A stretch of DNA of 64,000 bases, taken from contig CANNAM010000002.1 in assembly GCA_947502595.1 (NCBI GenBank), positions 301,165 to 365,164 on the forward strand, written 5' to 3'. Position 1 is the first letter of the stretch. Each line of letters starts with the position of its first letter. Positions 43,750 through 53,337 of the stretch are shown here, one piece after another. Origin of the DNA: an uncultured Marinicella sp. Its GTDB lineage: Bacteria > Pseudomonadota > Gammaproteobacteria > Xanthomonadales > Marinicellaceae. A program made the position numbers and the translations under genes. Under the pieces are notes generated by a model. The model had not been told where the DNA came from. It made no database searches and saw nothing but the letters and a program-made list of their open reading frames with translations.

Positions 43750-46178
43750 AGGCAGAAGACCTGGAAAAATTGTGGCGTGAAATTGATGCTGATTTTGATC
43801 AGGATGATGAGATTGAAATAGACCAATACTTGCAACGCAAAGGCATCAATGAAATACCGGTTGACTCACTCAATAGCCGGGTTCAAAGTCTCGTAAACCA
43901 CACTTTCTCGGCAACTGAATTAACTGATGAGCAGTTAAAAAGCAAGTACAGAATCCTCAAACAAATCGACAGCGGCGGACAAAGCGACATTTATTTGGCA
44001 GCACGGTCTGATGGCGTTTATCAACAAACTGTAGTAATTAAATTCATTACTGAACGGTTTGATCAAACCGCGTTAAAACAACAGTTCCTCCAAGAAATGC
44101 AATTGTTGGCAGATTTGCGCCACCCAGGTGTGGTTACTATTATTGATGGCAACATAACCGATGAGGGTCAACCTTGGCTGGTTTTGGAGCACATTGATGG
44201 TCCGCACATTGACATTTACTGTCGCCAACATCAGCTCGATGCCAGTGCTGTGGTTGGGTTGATGATGAATTTATGTGAGACCTTACAGTTTGTGCATCGA
44301 CGCCAAGTATTACACAAAGACCTGAAACCCAGTAATGTGCTGGTCAAAAAGATCAATGGTGTGCCTTATCCAGTATTGATTGATTTTGGCATTGCCATGC
44401 AACAAGGGGAACACTCTGACTTGTCTTTTGGTACTCGTGGTTACAGCGCTCCGGAACAAATTGCTGGAAAAACGGTTGATCACCGCACTGATTTATTTGC
44501 TTTGGGCGTGTTGTTTGGACAACTGCTGTTAAAAGCCGAAAACCAAAGTTTGGTTTTGGACCACCCTGAAAAACTCCGCCAAACCCTACAAGCTGATGCA
44601 GTGCCAGTTGATTTACAGAATGTGGTGGCCAAATTAACGGCTGTAGAACCCAGCAAACGTTATCAAAGTGCTGATGCATTACGCTCTGATTTAAACCAAT
44701 GGCAGCTGGGCTTTCCCTTGAGTTTTGATAACCACAAAGTCAGTAAGGTTTTAGCAAAAACGGTGAAGCGCCACCCTTGGGGTTCATTGCTGCTGGTATT
44801 GAGTTTATTGACTGCGGTGTTTTTTACCGTTAAATACACCCGTGATGTGCAACATTTGCAACAACTAACTGTTGCTGAGAAGAATGAAACCGATGAGTTG
44901 ATGAATTTCATGTTGGATGACTTGTATGAAAATCTGGAGCGCATAGGGCGCATAGATGTGATGCAAAGTGTGGCAAAAAAAAGTGTGGCGCACTTGGCCA
45001 AACAAGACCCTTTGACGCTGGATCAAACCGGTCACTTTCAAGCGGCTAAGGCGTACGCTAACACCGGACGTGTGTTTGATTACCTTGAACAATCAAGTAA
45101 AGCAAAAGAAATGTTCTTAGCGGCAGAGTCGCATCTGAACCAAGTTAACAAAGATGGTGCGGACATGGTGGAATACCATTCGCAGCTGGCTCAATTACGG
45201 GTCTACCAAAGCCAGGTCTTATCATCAGCAGACCAAGAACAGGCCACCAGGAAAGTTTTACAAGAGGCCATTGATGCCATGCAAGTGGTGCTGGCAGAGG
45301 ATCCAAAACATGATTCAACAATCTTGTGGGAGGCACAATTGGAACTCAGTTACCACCTGATGGAATATGCCAAAGGCCAAGCTGCCAAAGAACAAATTGA
45401 TTTAACCATCAGCTTGGCAGCTGCACAGTTGCGACAACAGCCTGAAGATGCAGATTGGTTGTATGCCAACTCACACAGCTATCAGCTTAAAGCCTGGTAT
45501 GAACTTGATTTTGGTGATTTAGTCCAAGGCATTGTTGATGTTCAACAAGCCATTGATTTTGCTCAAGCCAGTATTAAACAAGATCAAGAGGATTTAAAAA
45601 AACAACACAATGAACGGATATTGCACAATCAACTGGCTTATTTTTATTTAGAGAACGAGCAACTTCAGAATGCCAAAACTGCCGTGCTATTGGCCATTGA
45701 TTTAGGCGAAACATTAACTGCCAAAGCCCCGTTTAATCAAGAATTCGAACGTGAACAGGCTTATTCATATAGCACAGCCGGTGAAATATATCAGACTGAG
45801 GGTGAGCTGGATTCGGCTTTACGGTATTATCAATTGAGTCTGGATGTGTCGCAAAGAAACTACGATAAGGACCCACAAAATTATTCTGCCGCCAATGATT
45901 TGGCAGTAGATTCTTTGTTGGTGGCAAATTTATTGCAACAAATAGGTCAAGAAACTGCAGCCCAAGCCTTGTTTTTGAAAGTAGAAAATTTAATGAGCCC
46001 GGTGCATGAGGCTGAAGCCAACAATAAATACTATGCACATGCTTTGTTGGTGACAAAACTGCATTTAAAAAAATTTATTGAGGCTAAAGTGTTGTTTGAT
46101 ATAGCTGTAAAAAATGACATGGTGGACGGAGTGATTGAAAATTTGTTGGTTAAACACGAATTAAACTGGTTGCCATAA
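43746..46178 (+). CDS. Membrane Ser/Thr protein kinase with TPR-like region
   Basis: An 810-aa protein. N-terminal ~65 residues are acidic. The kinase (about 66-325) has the glycine loop IDSGGQSDIYLA, Lys 99 (VVIKF), Glu 117, HKDLKPSNVL (D192, N197), LIDFGIA (D213) and SAPE 234-237, so it looks active. A transmembrane helix at about 345-363 precedes a ~440-residue alpha-helical TPR-like region, probably periplasmic. It overlaps the sigma factor gene by four bases. It probably phosphorylates that sigma factor in response to an envelope signal. Confidence 0.9.
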   Translation: MKAEDLEKLWREIDADFDQDDEIEIDQYLQRKGINEIPVDSLNSRVQSLVNHTFSATELTDEQLKSKYRILKQIDSGGQSDIYLAARSDGVYQQTVVIKFITERFDQTALKQQFLQEMQLLADLRHPGVVTIIDGNITDEGQPWLVLEHIDGPHIDIYCRQHQLDASAVVGLMMNLCETLQFVHRRQVLHKDLKPSNVLVKKINGVPYPVLIDFGIAMQQGEHSDLSFGTRGYSAPEQIAGKTVDHRTDLFALGVLFGQLLLKAENQSLVLDHPEKLRQTLQADAVPVDLQNVVAKLTAVEPSKRYQSADALRSDLNQWQLGFPLSFDNHKVSKVLAKTVKRHPWGSLLLVLSLLTAVFFTVKYTRDVQHLQQLTVAEKNETDELMNFMLDDLYENLERIGRIDVMQSVAKKSVAHLAKQDPLTLDQTGHFQAAKAYANTGRVFDYLEQSSKAKEMFLAAESHLNQVNKDGADMVEYHSQLAQLRVYQSQVLSSADQEQATRKVLQEAIDAMQVVLAEDPKHDSTILWEAQLELSYHLMEYAKGQAAKEQIDLTISLAAAQLRQQPEDADWLYANSHSYQLKAWYELDFGDLVQGIVDVQQAIDFAQASIKQDQEDLKKQHNERILHNQLAYFYLENEQLQNAKTAVLLAIDLGETLTAKAPFNQEFEREQAYSYSTAGEIYQTEGELDSALRYYQLSLDVSQRNYDKDPQNYSAANDLAVDSLLVANLLQQIGQETAAQALFLKVENLMSPVHEAEANNKYYAHALLVTKLHLKKFIEAKVLFDIAVKNDMVDGVIENLLVKHELNWLP

Positions 46179-46205
46179 ACAAGGGCTCATTCTGAGCCCT
46201 TGTTT
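46177..46205. terminator. Bidirectional hairpin terminator
   Basis: Perfect 13-bp stem AAACAAGGGCTCA / TGAGCCCTTGTTT with a TTC loop, beginning in the kinase stop codon. It lies between convergent genes. Confidence 0.75.
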
Positions 46206-46227
46206 GGGTAAGTGTGGTATTTAAACT

Positions 46228-46986
46228 TTAAAGGTTAAAGCTGAACCATATACCGAAGTCGCCATCACCGTGTCTCCAGCCATCATTGTATGGGTAGTGG
46301 CTGTAGTAACTTCGGTAGAAGTACTCATCGTGGTAGTCTCTGCACCACATGCCTTCATGCCAGTGACCATACCCATAACCTGGGCGACTGAAATAGTGAC
46401 CTAGGCCGCGTAAAGGACGGTAGCGGTAGTAATCATCACGGTAAACCTGGTAGTTATAGAAATGACGGTGCTTATTTCTCCAATACTTGCGGTTTTGTTT
46501 TTTCCATTTTTTATAGTATTTTTTCGGCTTGTAGTAATTATGGCTTATGTAGCCTCCGTTGTACCTGTTATGACCGTTGTATCCATCATTGTAGTGACGG
46601 TTCTGGTAGTTGTGGCCATAGCTGTTGTGACTGTAATTACGGTTATCAAAATCACGGTTGCTGCGGTAATCGCCATTGAAACCACGTTGAGTGTGTCGGT
46701 TATTTTGGCTGTTTTGGTTATAACCATGCTTGTTACTGCGGGCTTGTTGCCGCGTACTGTGTTGGCCTTGGTAATCCCTGTTGCCGCTGGATTGACTTTT
46801 GCGGGTCTGGTTGCTATTGCGCCTTTGCTTATTTGAGTTTTGGCTGTACACATTTTTATTGCTGTGCTTTTGCACATAACGGTTGTGTTTGTTGTCATGT
46901 CCGCCGCTGTCTCTGCTGCGATCAGCCACCGCAGATACACTGAATACCAATGCGGTTAGGCTTAAATAGGTTTTAAAAGATCTCAT
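46228..46986 (-). CDS. Low-complexity Asn/His/Tyr/Arg-rich exported protein
   Basis: A 252-aa product with a signal peptide (about 1-21, VSAVA-D). The mature part is almost entirely Asn, His, Tyr, Arg, Lys, Ser and Gly (HNSYGHNYQNRHYND..., KPKKYYKKWKKQNRKYW), then a C-terminal Tyr-rich segment with HWHEGMWCRDYHDEYF. No domain is recognised; RcnB-like or other basic periplasmic proteins are loose analogues. It converges with the kinase gene. Confidence 0.72.
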   Translation of the reverse strand: MRSFKTYLSLTALVFSVSAVADRSRDSGGHDNKHNRYVQKHSNKNVYSQNSNKQRRNSNQTRKSQSSGNRDYQGQHSTRQQARSNKHGYNQNSQNNRHTQRGFNGDYRSNRDFDNRNYSHNSYGHNYQNRHYNDGYNGHNRYNGGYISHNYYKPKKYYKKWKKQNRKYWRNKHRHFYNYQVYRDDYYRYRPLRGLGHYFSRPGYGYGHWHEGMWCRDYHDEYFYRSYYSHYPYNDGWRHGDGDFGIWFSFNL

Positions 46987-47176
46987 TTCGAATCTCCTGT
47001 AGTTACTGTAGCTACCAATTTACGGGTTTTGACTGAATCAAAACTGAATACTCAAAACACGTTCATAATGCGTTAAGTTAAACATCACGGCTAAAAACAA
47101 CCCGGCAGTTATTCAGTGGTTAATTGCTTTTTCACTTGTTACAATCACTGCCGTCAGTAACCAAACCGTGAAGCCC

Positions 47177-48667
47177 ATGAAAACCTGTACTTGCCTGTTT
47201 CTGTTTTGTAGCACATTACTCTGGGCCCAACCCAGCTTACACAACCAAAAACACGATGAATTGTTGGTCACCAATGCGATGGTGGTGGTCGGTGTGGGAA
47301 CGCCAGCAGAAGGGCCCTACGACATTCATATCAAAGGTGGTAAGATTCATGCCATAGCTACTGCCAAAGGCAACAGCAGGGAAAACAACAGTTACCCTGA
47401 GGGAGTTCAACAGCTGGATGCCAATGGCGCCTATGTGCTGCCTGGGTTTATCAATATGCATGCACACACCATGTACCAGCGAGCGGGCATCGATATGGCT
47501 CAACCCTATCAACATTACTTGTGGTTGGCCAGCGGCATCACCACGGTGCGAGATTTGGGCAGTGATACAGCGGTTACATTAAAGCAAAAACAACAAAGTG
47601 ACCAACATGCAATCATCGCACCACGGATGTTTGTTTACCCAGGTATTTGGGGCAACCACCACGCAAAGGACTTAAAACAAAAAATTGCCGGCTATAAAAA
47701 ACAAGGCGCCGATGGTCTGAAGTTCGGCATGATGGACCAACAAACCTTTGCAGCCGCTTCCAAGCTGGCCAAACAGTACCAGCTGCCAGTGGCCAATCAT
47801 GTGGGTGTTGAGGACATGAATGCTTGGGACAACATCAAAGCCGCAACCCGCAGCATTGAACATTGGTACGGCATTCCTGATGCAGCTTTAAACGGCGTAC
47901 AAAATTTTCCACCTGATATGAATTATTCAAATGAATTGCATCGCTTCCGCTATGCTGGGCGCTTGTGGCGTGAAGCTGATTACGATAAATTACAAGGTGT
48001 ACTGCAAGGCATGGCTGAAGCAGGTGTGGCTTGGAACCCCACATTGGTTATCTATGAAGCCTCGAGAGATTTACAGCGGGCTATTTCATCACCGTGGTTC
48101 AAAGATTATTTGCACCCAGGTTTAGAAAAGTTTTTTCAACCCAGCGCCGACTCACATGGTTCATTCTTTTGGGGCTGGACAACCACCGATGAAGTGTTTT
48201 GGAAAAACAATTACCAGTTGTGGTTCCAGGCCTTGCGCGAGTTTGCGGACCAAGGCGGCCTCATCACCACTGGCGAGGACGCTGGATACATCTACCAATT
48301 ATTTGGTTTTGCTTATTTACGCGAACTACAACTGCAACAGGAAGCAGGCTTTCATCCCTTAGAGGTGTTGAAACATGCCACAGTCAACTCAGCCAAAGTG
48401 CTGGGTCAAGGGGATAACCTGGGCCAAATCCGCATTGGTTACACCGCAGATTTGGTGATTGTAAACGGTAATCCGATGGCAGATTTATCGGTGCTTTGGC
48501 CACGAAACATCCAACCTTTAACTGGTGATGATTCTACCGGTGGTATCATTTGGACCATCAAAGAGGGCGTTCCTTACCACGCCCCAACTATGCTCAAAGC
48601 AGTCAGGGACATGGTTAGGCAATCAAGAAAAGAACACAAGATTAACTATTTGGTGGAAACAAAATGA
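47177..48667 (+). CDS. Exported amidohydrolase
   Basis: A 496-aa product with a signal peptide (MKTCTCLFLFCSTLLWA). It is an amidohydrolase of the imidazolonepropionase/prolidase-like type: GFINMHAHTMYQRAG (metal His pair), a carboxylated-Lys-like segment DGLKFGMMDQQ, NHVGVED, and TGEDAGYI. The C-terminus has ATVNSAKVLGQGDNLGQIRIGYTADLVIVNGNPMADLS. The substrate is unknown; peptide- or amide-hydrolases are likely. ATG 47177 is used (GTG 47168 adds three residues). It overlaps gloA by four bases. Confidence 0.88.
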   Translation: MKTCTCLFLFCSTLLWAQPSLHNQKHDELLVTNAMVVVGVGTPAEGPYDIHIKGGKIHAIATAKGNSRENNSYPEGVQQLDANGAYVLPGFINMHAHTMYQRAGIDMAQPYQHYLWLASGITTVRDLGSDTAVTLKQKQQSDQHAIIAPRMFVYPGIWGNHHAKDLKQKIAGYKKQGADGLKFGMMDQQTFAAASKLAKQYQLPVANHVGVEDMNAWDNIKAATRSIEHWYGIPDAALNGVQNFPPDMNYSNELHRFRYAGRLWREADYDKLQGVLQGMAEAGVAWNPTLVIYEASRDLQRAISSPWFKDYLHPGLEKFFQPSADSHGSFFWGWTTTDEVFWKNNYQLWFQALREFADQGGLITTGEDAGYIYQLFGFAYLRELQLQQEAGFHPLEVLKHATVNSAKVLGQGDNLGQIRIGYTADLVIVNGNPMADLSVLWPRNIQPLTGDDSTGGIIWTIKEGVPYHAPTMLKAVRDMVRQSRKEHKINYLVETK

Positions 48668-49086
48668 AATACTTACATACCATGGTTCGGGTCAGTGACT
48701 TGGATGAGTCACTGGACTTTTTTGTTAATAAATTGGGACTGGTTGAGCACAGCCGCCGTGAAGTTGAGACCGGCCGGTTTACTTTGGTGTTTTTACATGC
48801 GCCGAATGATGAATCGGCGCTGCTGGAATTAACTTATAACTGGGATGAAAGTGGTGGCTACTCAGAGGGACGTAATTTTGGCCACTTGGCTTATTCAGTT
48901 GAAAACATATACGACTGTTGCCAAAAGTTGATGGATCAAGGTGTAACCATTAATCGTCCACCACGTGATGGTCGCATGGCTTTTATCAGAACACCCGATA
49001 ACATTTCTATAGAGTTGCTGCAACAAGGTGATGCTTTGCCCATTCAAGAACCTTGGCAGTCAATGGGGAACATCGGTAGCTGGTGA
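48664..49086 (+). CDS. gloA: Lactoylglutathione lyase (glyoxalase I)-like
   Basis: A 140-aa VOC protein. The GloA metal ligands line up: H5 (KYLHTMVRVSDLDESLDFF), E (LLELTYNWDES), H (FGHLAYSV), and E (ISIELLQQ). ELTYNW is diagnostic of GloA. It would isomerise methylglyoxal-glutathione adducts. The start overlaps the amidohydrolase stop. Confidence 0.87.
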   Translation: MKYLHTMVRVSDLDESLDFFVNKLGLVEHSRREVETGRFTLVFLHAPNDESALLELTYNWDESGGYSEGRNFGHLAYSVENIYDCCQKLMDQGVTINRPPRDGRMAFIRTPDNISIELLQQGDALPIQEPWQSMGNIGSW

Positions 49087-49127
49087 GCAACATTGAAGTA
49101 ATTTAAATTCAGTATTTATGGGTATTA

Positions 49128-49167
49128 CCAAAGGCGCCAGCCATTGTGTGCAAGCTGTGCGCCTTGG
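49128..49167. terminator. Hairpin between gloA and dgkA
   Basis: CCAAAGGCGC (49128-49137) can pair with GCGCCTTGG (49159-49167) with a bulge, between convergent genes. The T-tract is poor, so this is weak. Confidence 0.35.
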
Positions 49168-49203
49168 TTGAATGGTATATTTAAATGCTATTAACAGCTG
49201 TGA

Positions 49204-49590
49204 TCAGGCTGCTGGGTTTATGATGTTGTGGTAAAAAATCAAAGCCCAGACCATTAAGACAATCATTTGTGCCATAAACACCGCGGCAGAGCCCATGTCT
49301 TTGGCTCGACCAGCCAATTCGTGCCGTTCTTCACCACAAACCAGGTCGACCACTGCTTCAATGGCAGAGTTGATGATTTCAACCAACAACACCAATAAAG
49401 CTGAGCCTATCAATAAAATCAAGTCGATGTGATTGTTGGCCAGTAAATAAGCACATGGTAGCAGCAATATAAAGAGGTACAGCTCCATGCGAAACGAGGC
49501 TTCGGCCACATAAGTGGCCTTCAAGCCTTGCATCGACCACTGGCAGGCACGAATGATTTGTTTGGGACCGCGAAAGCCTGGATCAGCCAT
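49204..49590 (-). CDS. dgkA: Diacylglycerol kinase DgkA
   Basis: A 128-aa DAGK_prokar protein with three helices. Signatures are ASFRMELYLF, EIINSAIEAVVDLV (catalytic Glu) and GRAKDMGSAAVFM. It phosphorylates diacylglycerol from membrane-derived oligosaccharide and lipid recycling. It follows gcvPB on the same strand after 18 bases, an unusual pairing. Confidence 0.93.
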   Translation of the reverse strand: MADPGFRGPKQIIRACQWSMQGLKATYVAEASFRMELYLFILLLPCAYLLANNHIDLILLIGSALLVLLVEIINSAIEAVVDLVCGEERHELAGRAKDMGSAAVFMAQMIVLMVWALIFYHNIINPAA

Positions 49591-49608
49591 AACTATGTTG
49601 CGCTGGGT

Positions 49609-51060
49609 TCAGGCATTGATTTTAAACACCACGTTCGGTTCCTTAACTGCTTTGACCTCATCCAGCCGACGTATTGGCGTGGTATAAGGGGCGAGTTTAA
49701 GAGTGTCTATGTCAGTTTTTGCTTGCTCCAATACTTTGGCCATGGCATCAATGAACGCATCAATTGACTGTTTGGATTCAGTTTCAGTGGGTTCAATCAA
49801 CAGACACTCTGCCACCAACAAGGGGAAGTATACAGTCGGGGCATGCATGTCTTCATCAAGTAAAGCTTTGGCTAAATCACTGGCTGTGAGGCCCAGTTCC
49901 TTGGCTTGTCTTTTCAGCGTTACAATGAATTCATGACTGGCGCGGCGGTTTTTGAAGGCCAAATCAAAACCAACTGCTTCTAGGCGCTTCATCAGGTAAT
50001 TGGCATTTAATGTGGCGAATTCAGATATTCTTTGCATACCTTGTCTGCCATTCAACAGCGCATAAACATAAGCCCGCAAGTTCACCCCTGCATTGCCAGC
50101 GAAGGCCGACAGTTGACCGATGGTCTTGGGTGCTTCTTTGGCAGTCACAAAATAGTACTGACCGTCTTTTTTACCTACATAGGGTACAGGCATGAATGGC
50201 AACAGGCGTTCGCTCACACCAATGGCACCAGAACCTGGACCGCCACCACCATGTGGGGTAGAGAAGGTTTTATGTAGGTTCATGTGAATCACATCAAAGC
50301 CCATAATCCCAGGGTTGGTTTTACCCAAGATGGCATTCAAGTTCGCACCATCGTAGTACAACAAGCCACCAGCAGCGTGGACTTTTTCAGCAATCACTTT
50401 GATTTGGCTTTCAAACACACCCAAGGTTGATGGGTTGGTCAACATGATACCAGCGGTTTGCGGACCCAAGGCAGCTTCCAGAGCCTCCATGTCCACGTTG
50501 CCGTTTTTAGTGGTGCGGATTTCTTTGACTTTATAACCGCACATGAAGGCAGTGGCAGGGTTGGTGCCATGTGCTGCATCAGGAACGATGATTTCACGGC
50601 GGGCAAAATCTTGGCGGTCATCATGGTAGGCTTTGATCATTGCCACCCCTGAAAACTCACCTTGTGCGCCAGCCATCGGAGTCAATGACACGCCTTTCAT
50701 GTTGGTGACGGCTTGTAAAATTTGTTGTAAATGAAACATGCAGGCCAAGTAACCTTGCGACAAACTGCTGTGTGCCAATGGGTGTCTGGACAAGAATTGT
50801 TCCTTCATGGCCAATGAATTACAGACCCTTGGGTTGTATTTCATGGTGCATGAACCCAACGGATAAAAGTTGGTATCAATGGAAAAGTTTTTTTGACTCA
50901 GTTTGGTGTAATGTCTGACCACATCCAATTCACTGGCTTGTGGCATCCCCAGTCGACTGCCTCGTTGGTAATTTTCTGGGATTAAATGACTGACGTCAAC
51001 TTCGTCTGGAGACTGAGCCGTGGCCGTTCTGCCAGGCATGGATTTTTCAAAAATCAACAT
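49609..51060 (-). CDS. gcvPB: Glycine dehydrogenase subunit 2 (GcvPB)
   Basis: A 483-aa product. It is the C-terminal half-type of P-protein, with the PLP lysine in [17 protein letters not shown] (K264). [11 protein letters not shown] and [10 protein letters not shown] are also seen. In the split form, GcvPA and GcvPB together decarboxylate glycine and pass the aminomethyl group to the H-protein. No gcvPA, gcvT or gcvH is in the window. It precedes dgkA. Confidence 0.93.
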   Translation of the reverse strand: MLIFEKSMPGRTATAQSPDEVDVSHLIPENYQRGSRLGMPQASELDVVRHYTKLSQKNFSIDTNFYPLGSCTMKYNPRVCNSLAMKEQFLSRHPLAHSSLSQGYLACMFHLQQILQAVTNMKGVSLTPMAGAQGEFSGVAMIKAYHDDRQDFARREIIVPDAAHGTNPATAFMCGYKVKEIRTTKNGNVDMEALEAALGPQTAGIMLTNPSTLGVFESQIKVIAEKVHAAGGLLYYDGANLNAILGKTNPGIMGFDVIHMNLHKTFSTPHGGGGPGSGAIGVSERLLPFMPVPYVGKKDGQYYFVTAKEAPKTIGQLSAFAGNAGVNLRAYVYALLNGRQGMQRISEFATLNANYLMKRLEAVGFDLAFKNRRASHEFIVTLKRQAKELGLTASDLAKALLDEDMHAPTVYFPLLVAECLLIEPTETESKQSIDAFIDAMAKVLEQAKTDIDTLKLAPYTTPIRRLDEVKAVKEPNVVFKINA

Positions 51061-51094
51061 AGTTCAAACCTAAATCACTGACACTTCGGCCAGG

Positions 51095-53164
51095 TTAAAA
51101 ATCATGATACAAAGAAACGTGGTAGTTTCTGCCAGGGGCATCCAATCCGGAGGCGTGTTCACGGTATTTTTTGTCAAAAATGTTTTCTACGCCCAGTCTT
51201 ATTTGGCTGTTGATGCTGGGTCGCCACGTGAAGTGGGTATCATATACCACAAAGCCACCTGTGCCAAACGGATTGATGCGGGCATCACGTAAATCACGTG
51301 CGCTCAATCGGTTTTGGGTGTTTGCATAGCGAACTTGGGAGCGTATGTTCCATTGGCTGTTCAGGTCTTGTTGGTATCCAATGACACCAAAAGTGGGTGG
51401 GATGCGGTCAGCTGGGCCTTCTTCATCCTCGGATTTTTCTGTGCCATGGGTGTAGGTTAGGTTAGCGAATAAATGACCGCCGTTATTAAAGTAGTAGTTT
51501 AGTTCAGATTCAAGGCCATAAATATCGACTTCATTGATGTTTTGCGACTGTACAACATCAAGACCGTCTTCGGTTACTTCGCCGGTTTCAATCGAGGCAA
51601 TCACATCTTTATAAGTGGATACAAAGGCAACGATTTCAGCTTGCCAACCATTGCCGGCGTGTTTATAGCCCAAATCAAAAGACAGCACAGATTCAGGGTC
51701 TAAATTGGGGTTAATGATGTTGAATCGATTGCCTGAACGTTCGCCTACTTGGCCTAAATCGAAAATATTAGGTGGTCTGAAGCCACGGCCGACATTGGCA
51801 AAAACACGATCCGCTTCATTGAACCTGTACAACCAACTGACATGCCAAGTCAGGTCAGTTAGGCTGAGTTGGTCATTGGCAATTGCTGGACTGTTGAGGT
51901 CGATGTCGTAATCACTATAGCGGCCGCCTACAGTGATTTCATGGTCATTGAAGTATTGGTGCCAGTCGGCATAAACGGCGATTTGGCGCATTGTTGACTG
52001 GTCTGGATAGCGTGAATCTCTGGGCACTTCAGTACCGTCGGATAAAACCCGCTGTCTGGCACTGGAAATGGTGTCTACATAAGTGTCAAATCCATACACC
52101 AATAGGCTGGTGTCGGTCAGGGCTTTGTTCCAGTCAGCTTGCATACTGAGCAATTCACTGTTGTTTTGTTCGGTGTCAGTGCGACTGCCTGACAGTGGTT
52201 GACTGAACCGGTTGTCAGTGATTTTTTGGTAGGCCAGATGAAAGTTAGCCATGTCATACCAGTCTGTCGCGTTGGCTGTGGTGTATTTTAGGTGTGAAAA
52301 TAAACGTTCATTAGGGCGAAACTCATAGACCAAAGATTCAGGCTCGGTTTCACCAAAGCCGGCGACCAAGTTATCTACTCTGGGAGTGGCTGGCTGATGC
52401 GTATACTGTACATCAAACGTCCAATTAGAGAAGTCTGAGGTATTGATCACCCATTTATTATTCATTGACCTAGAGGTGTATGCGGTAAAAGGTATGGTTT
52501 GTCCGGATCCTGTGGTTCGTTGACCAATGTCTTGGTAACTGATACCTAGAGTTGAAGCTATTTTGTTGTTACCAAAATCGATGCTGGCGTTACTGATCCA
52601 CTTCTCATCGGCGCTGTCCCAAGAGGTATACAACTGGCCGTTCAAGTCCCAATCTGAATGATAAAACTCAGGTGTATGAGTTAATACATTGACCACGCCA
52701 CCCAAAGCATCCCCGCCATACAGCACAGAGGCTGGCCCTCTAACCACTTCAATTTGAGCAGTCATGAATGAATCAACCAAAGCCAGGTACTGATTGGGGG
52801 CATTGCGGAAAAAAGCGGTATTCAAGCGCATGCCATCAACCAAGTGGACATTTTGTGAGCCTTTTAAACCACGAATAATTGGTATGGCTTGACCGGGTGT
52901 TGTTTGTTGGATATAGACCCCTGATTCTTGACGCAATAAATCTGGCAGCAATGTATTGGGTTTGTTTTTAATTTCATCGCGGGTAACCACTGTTACAGCG
53001 GTGGCGCTGTCATTGGTTGAGGTGGCTGTTTTACTGGCAGTAACCTGTAAGGGAGCCAGTGATTCAATGTCCTGATCATCGGTATCGACAGCTTCATTGT
53101 TCGCCAGAGCAGCTGATGAAGCCAGAGCCAACAATATCATAGGTAAAAGTGGGTTTTGCTTCAT
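51095..53164 (-). CDS. TonB-dependent outer-membrane receptor
   Basis: A 689-aa receptor with a signal peptide (cleavage near ALA-NN). The TonB box/plug follows (LQVTASKTAT, VVTRDEIKNKPNTLLPDLLRQESGVY, RGLKGSQNVHLVDGMRLN, EVVRGPASVLYGGDALGGVVNV). The 22-strand barrel follows and ends at the aromatic YHVSLYHDF. It resembles haem/siderophore receptors; ligand not established. ATG 53164 is used. It is probably a single gene, and gcvPB begins 34 bases past its stop. Confidence 0.9.
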   Translation of the reverse strand: MKQNPLLPMILLALASSAALANNEAVDTDDQDIESLAPLQVTASKTATSTNDSATAVTVVTRDEIKNKPNTLLPDLLRQESGVYIQQTTPGQAIPIIRGLKGSQNVHLVDGMRLNTAFFRNAPNQYLALVDSFMTAQIEVVRGPASVLYGGDALGGVVNVLTHTPEFYHSDWDLNGQLYTSWDSADEKWISNASIDFGNNKIASTLGISYQDIGQRTTGSGQTIPFTAYTSRSMNNKWVINTSDFSNWTFDVQYTHQPATPRVDNLVAGFGETEPESLVYEFRPNERLFSHLKYTTANATDWYDMANFHLAYQKITDNRFSQPLSGSRTDTEQNNSELLSMQADWNKALTDTSLLVYGFDTYVDTISSARQRVLSDGTEVPRDSRYPDQSTMRQIAVYADWHQYFNDHEITVGGRYSDYDIDLNSPAIANDQLSLTDLTWHVSWLYRFNEADRVFANVGRGFRPPNIFDLGQVGERSGNRFNIINPNLDPESVLSFDLGYKHAGNGWQAEIVAFVSTYKDVIASIETGEVTEDGLDVVQSQNINEVDIYGLESELNYYFNNGGHLFANLTYTHGTEKSEDEEGPADRIPPTFGVIGYQQDLNSQWNIRSQVRYANTQNRLSARDLRDARINPFGTGGFVVYDTHFTWRPSINSQIRLGVENIFDKKYREHASGLDAPGRNYHVSLYHDF

Positions 53165-53337
53165 TGGGTCGTATTCAGTCAAAGGCCGTGTAATTTACTA
53201 TGGCTTTAACACATAATCAAGCCTCGACTATGAAAGGCAAAAAACACCTGGCTTTGCTTACTGGGTTGTTGCATTGAAGCTGCTCTGAGACAACAGCTAT
53301 TAAGACCTATTTCATGAGACCAACTTCAATGCAATTC

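Noticed and set aside
46462..46940. Two long ORFs (124 aa plus strand, 131 aa minus strand) with Val/Ile/Thr-rich sequences
   Set aside because: Other-frame readings of the Asn/His/Tyr/Arg-rich gene, whose frame has a proper signal peptide and a ribosome site.
51061..51094. Glycine riboswitch before gcvPB
   Set aside because: Only 34 bases separate gcvPB from the receptor gene stop, too short for the structure.
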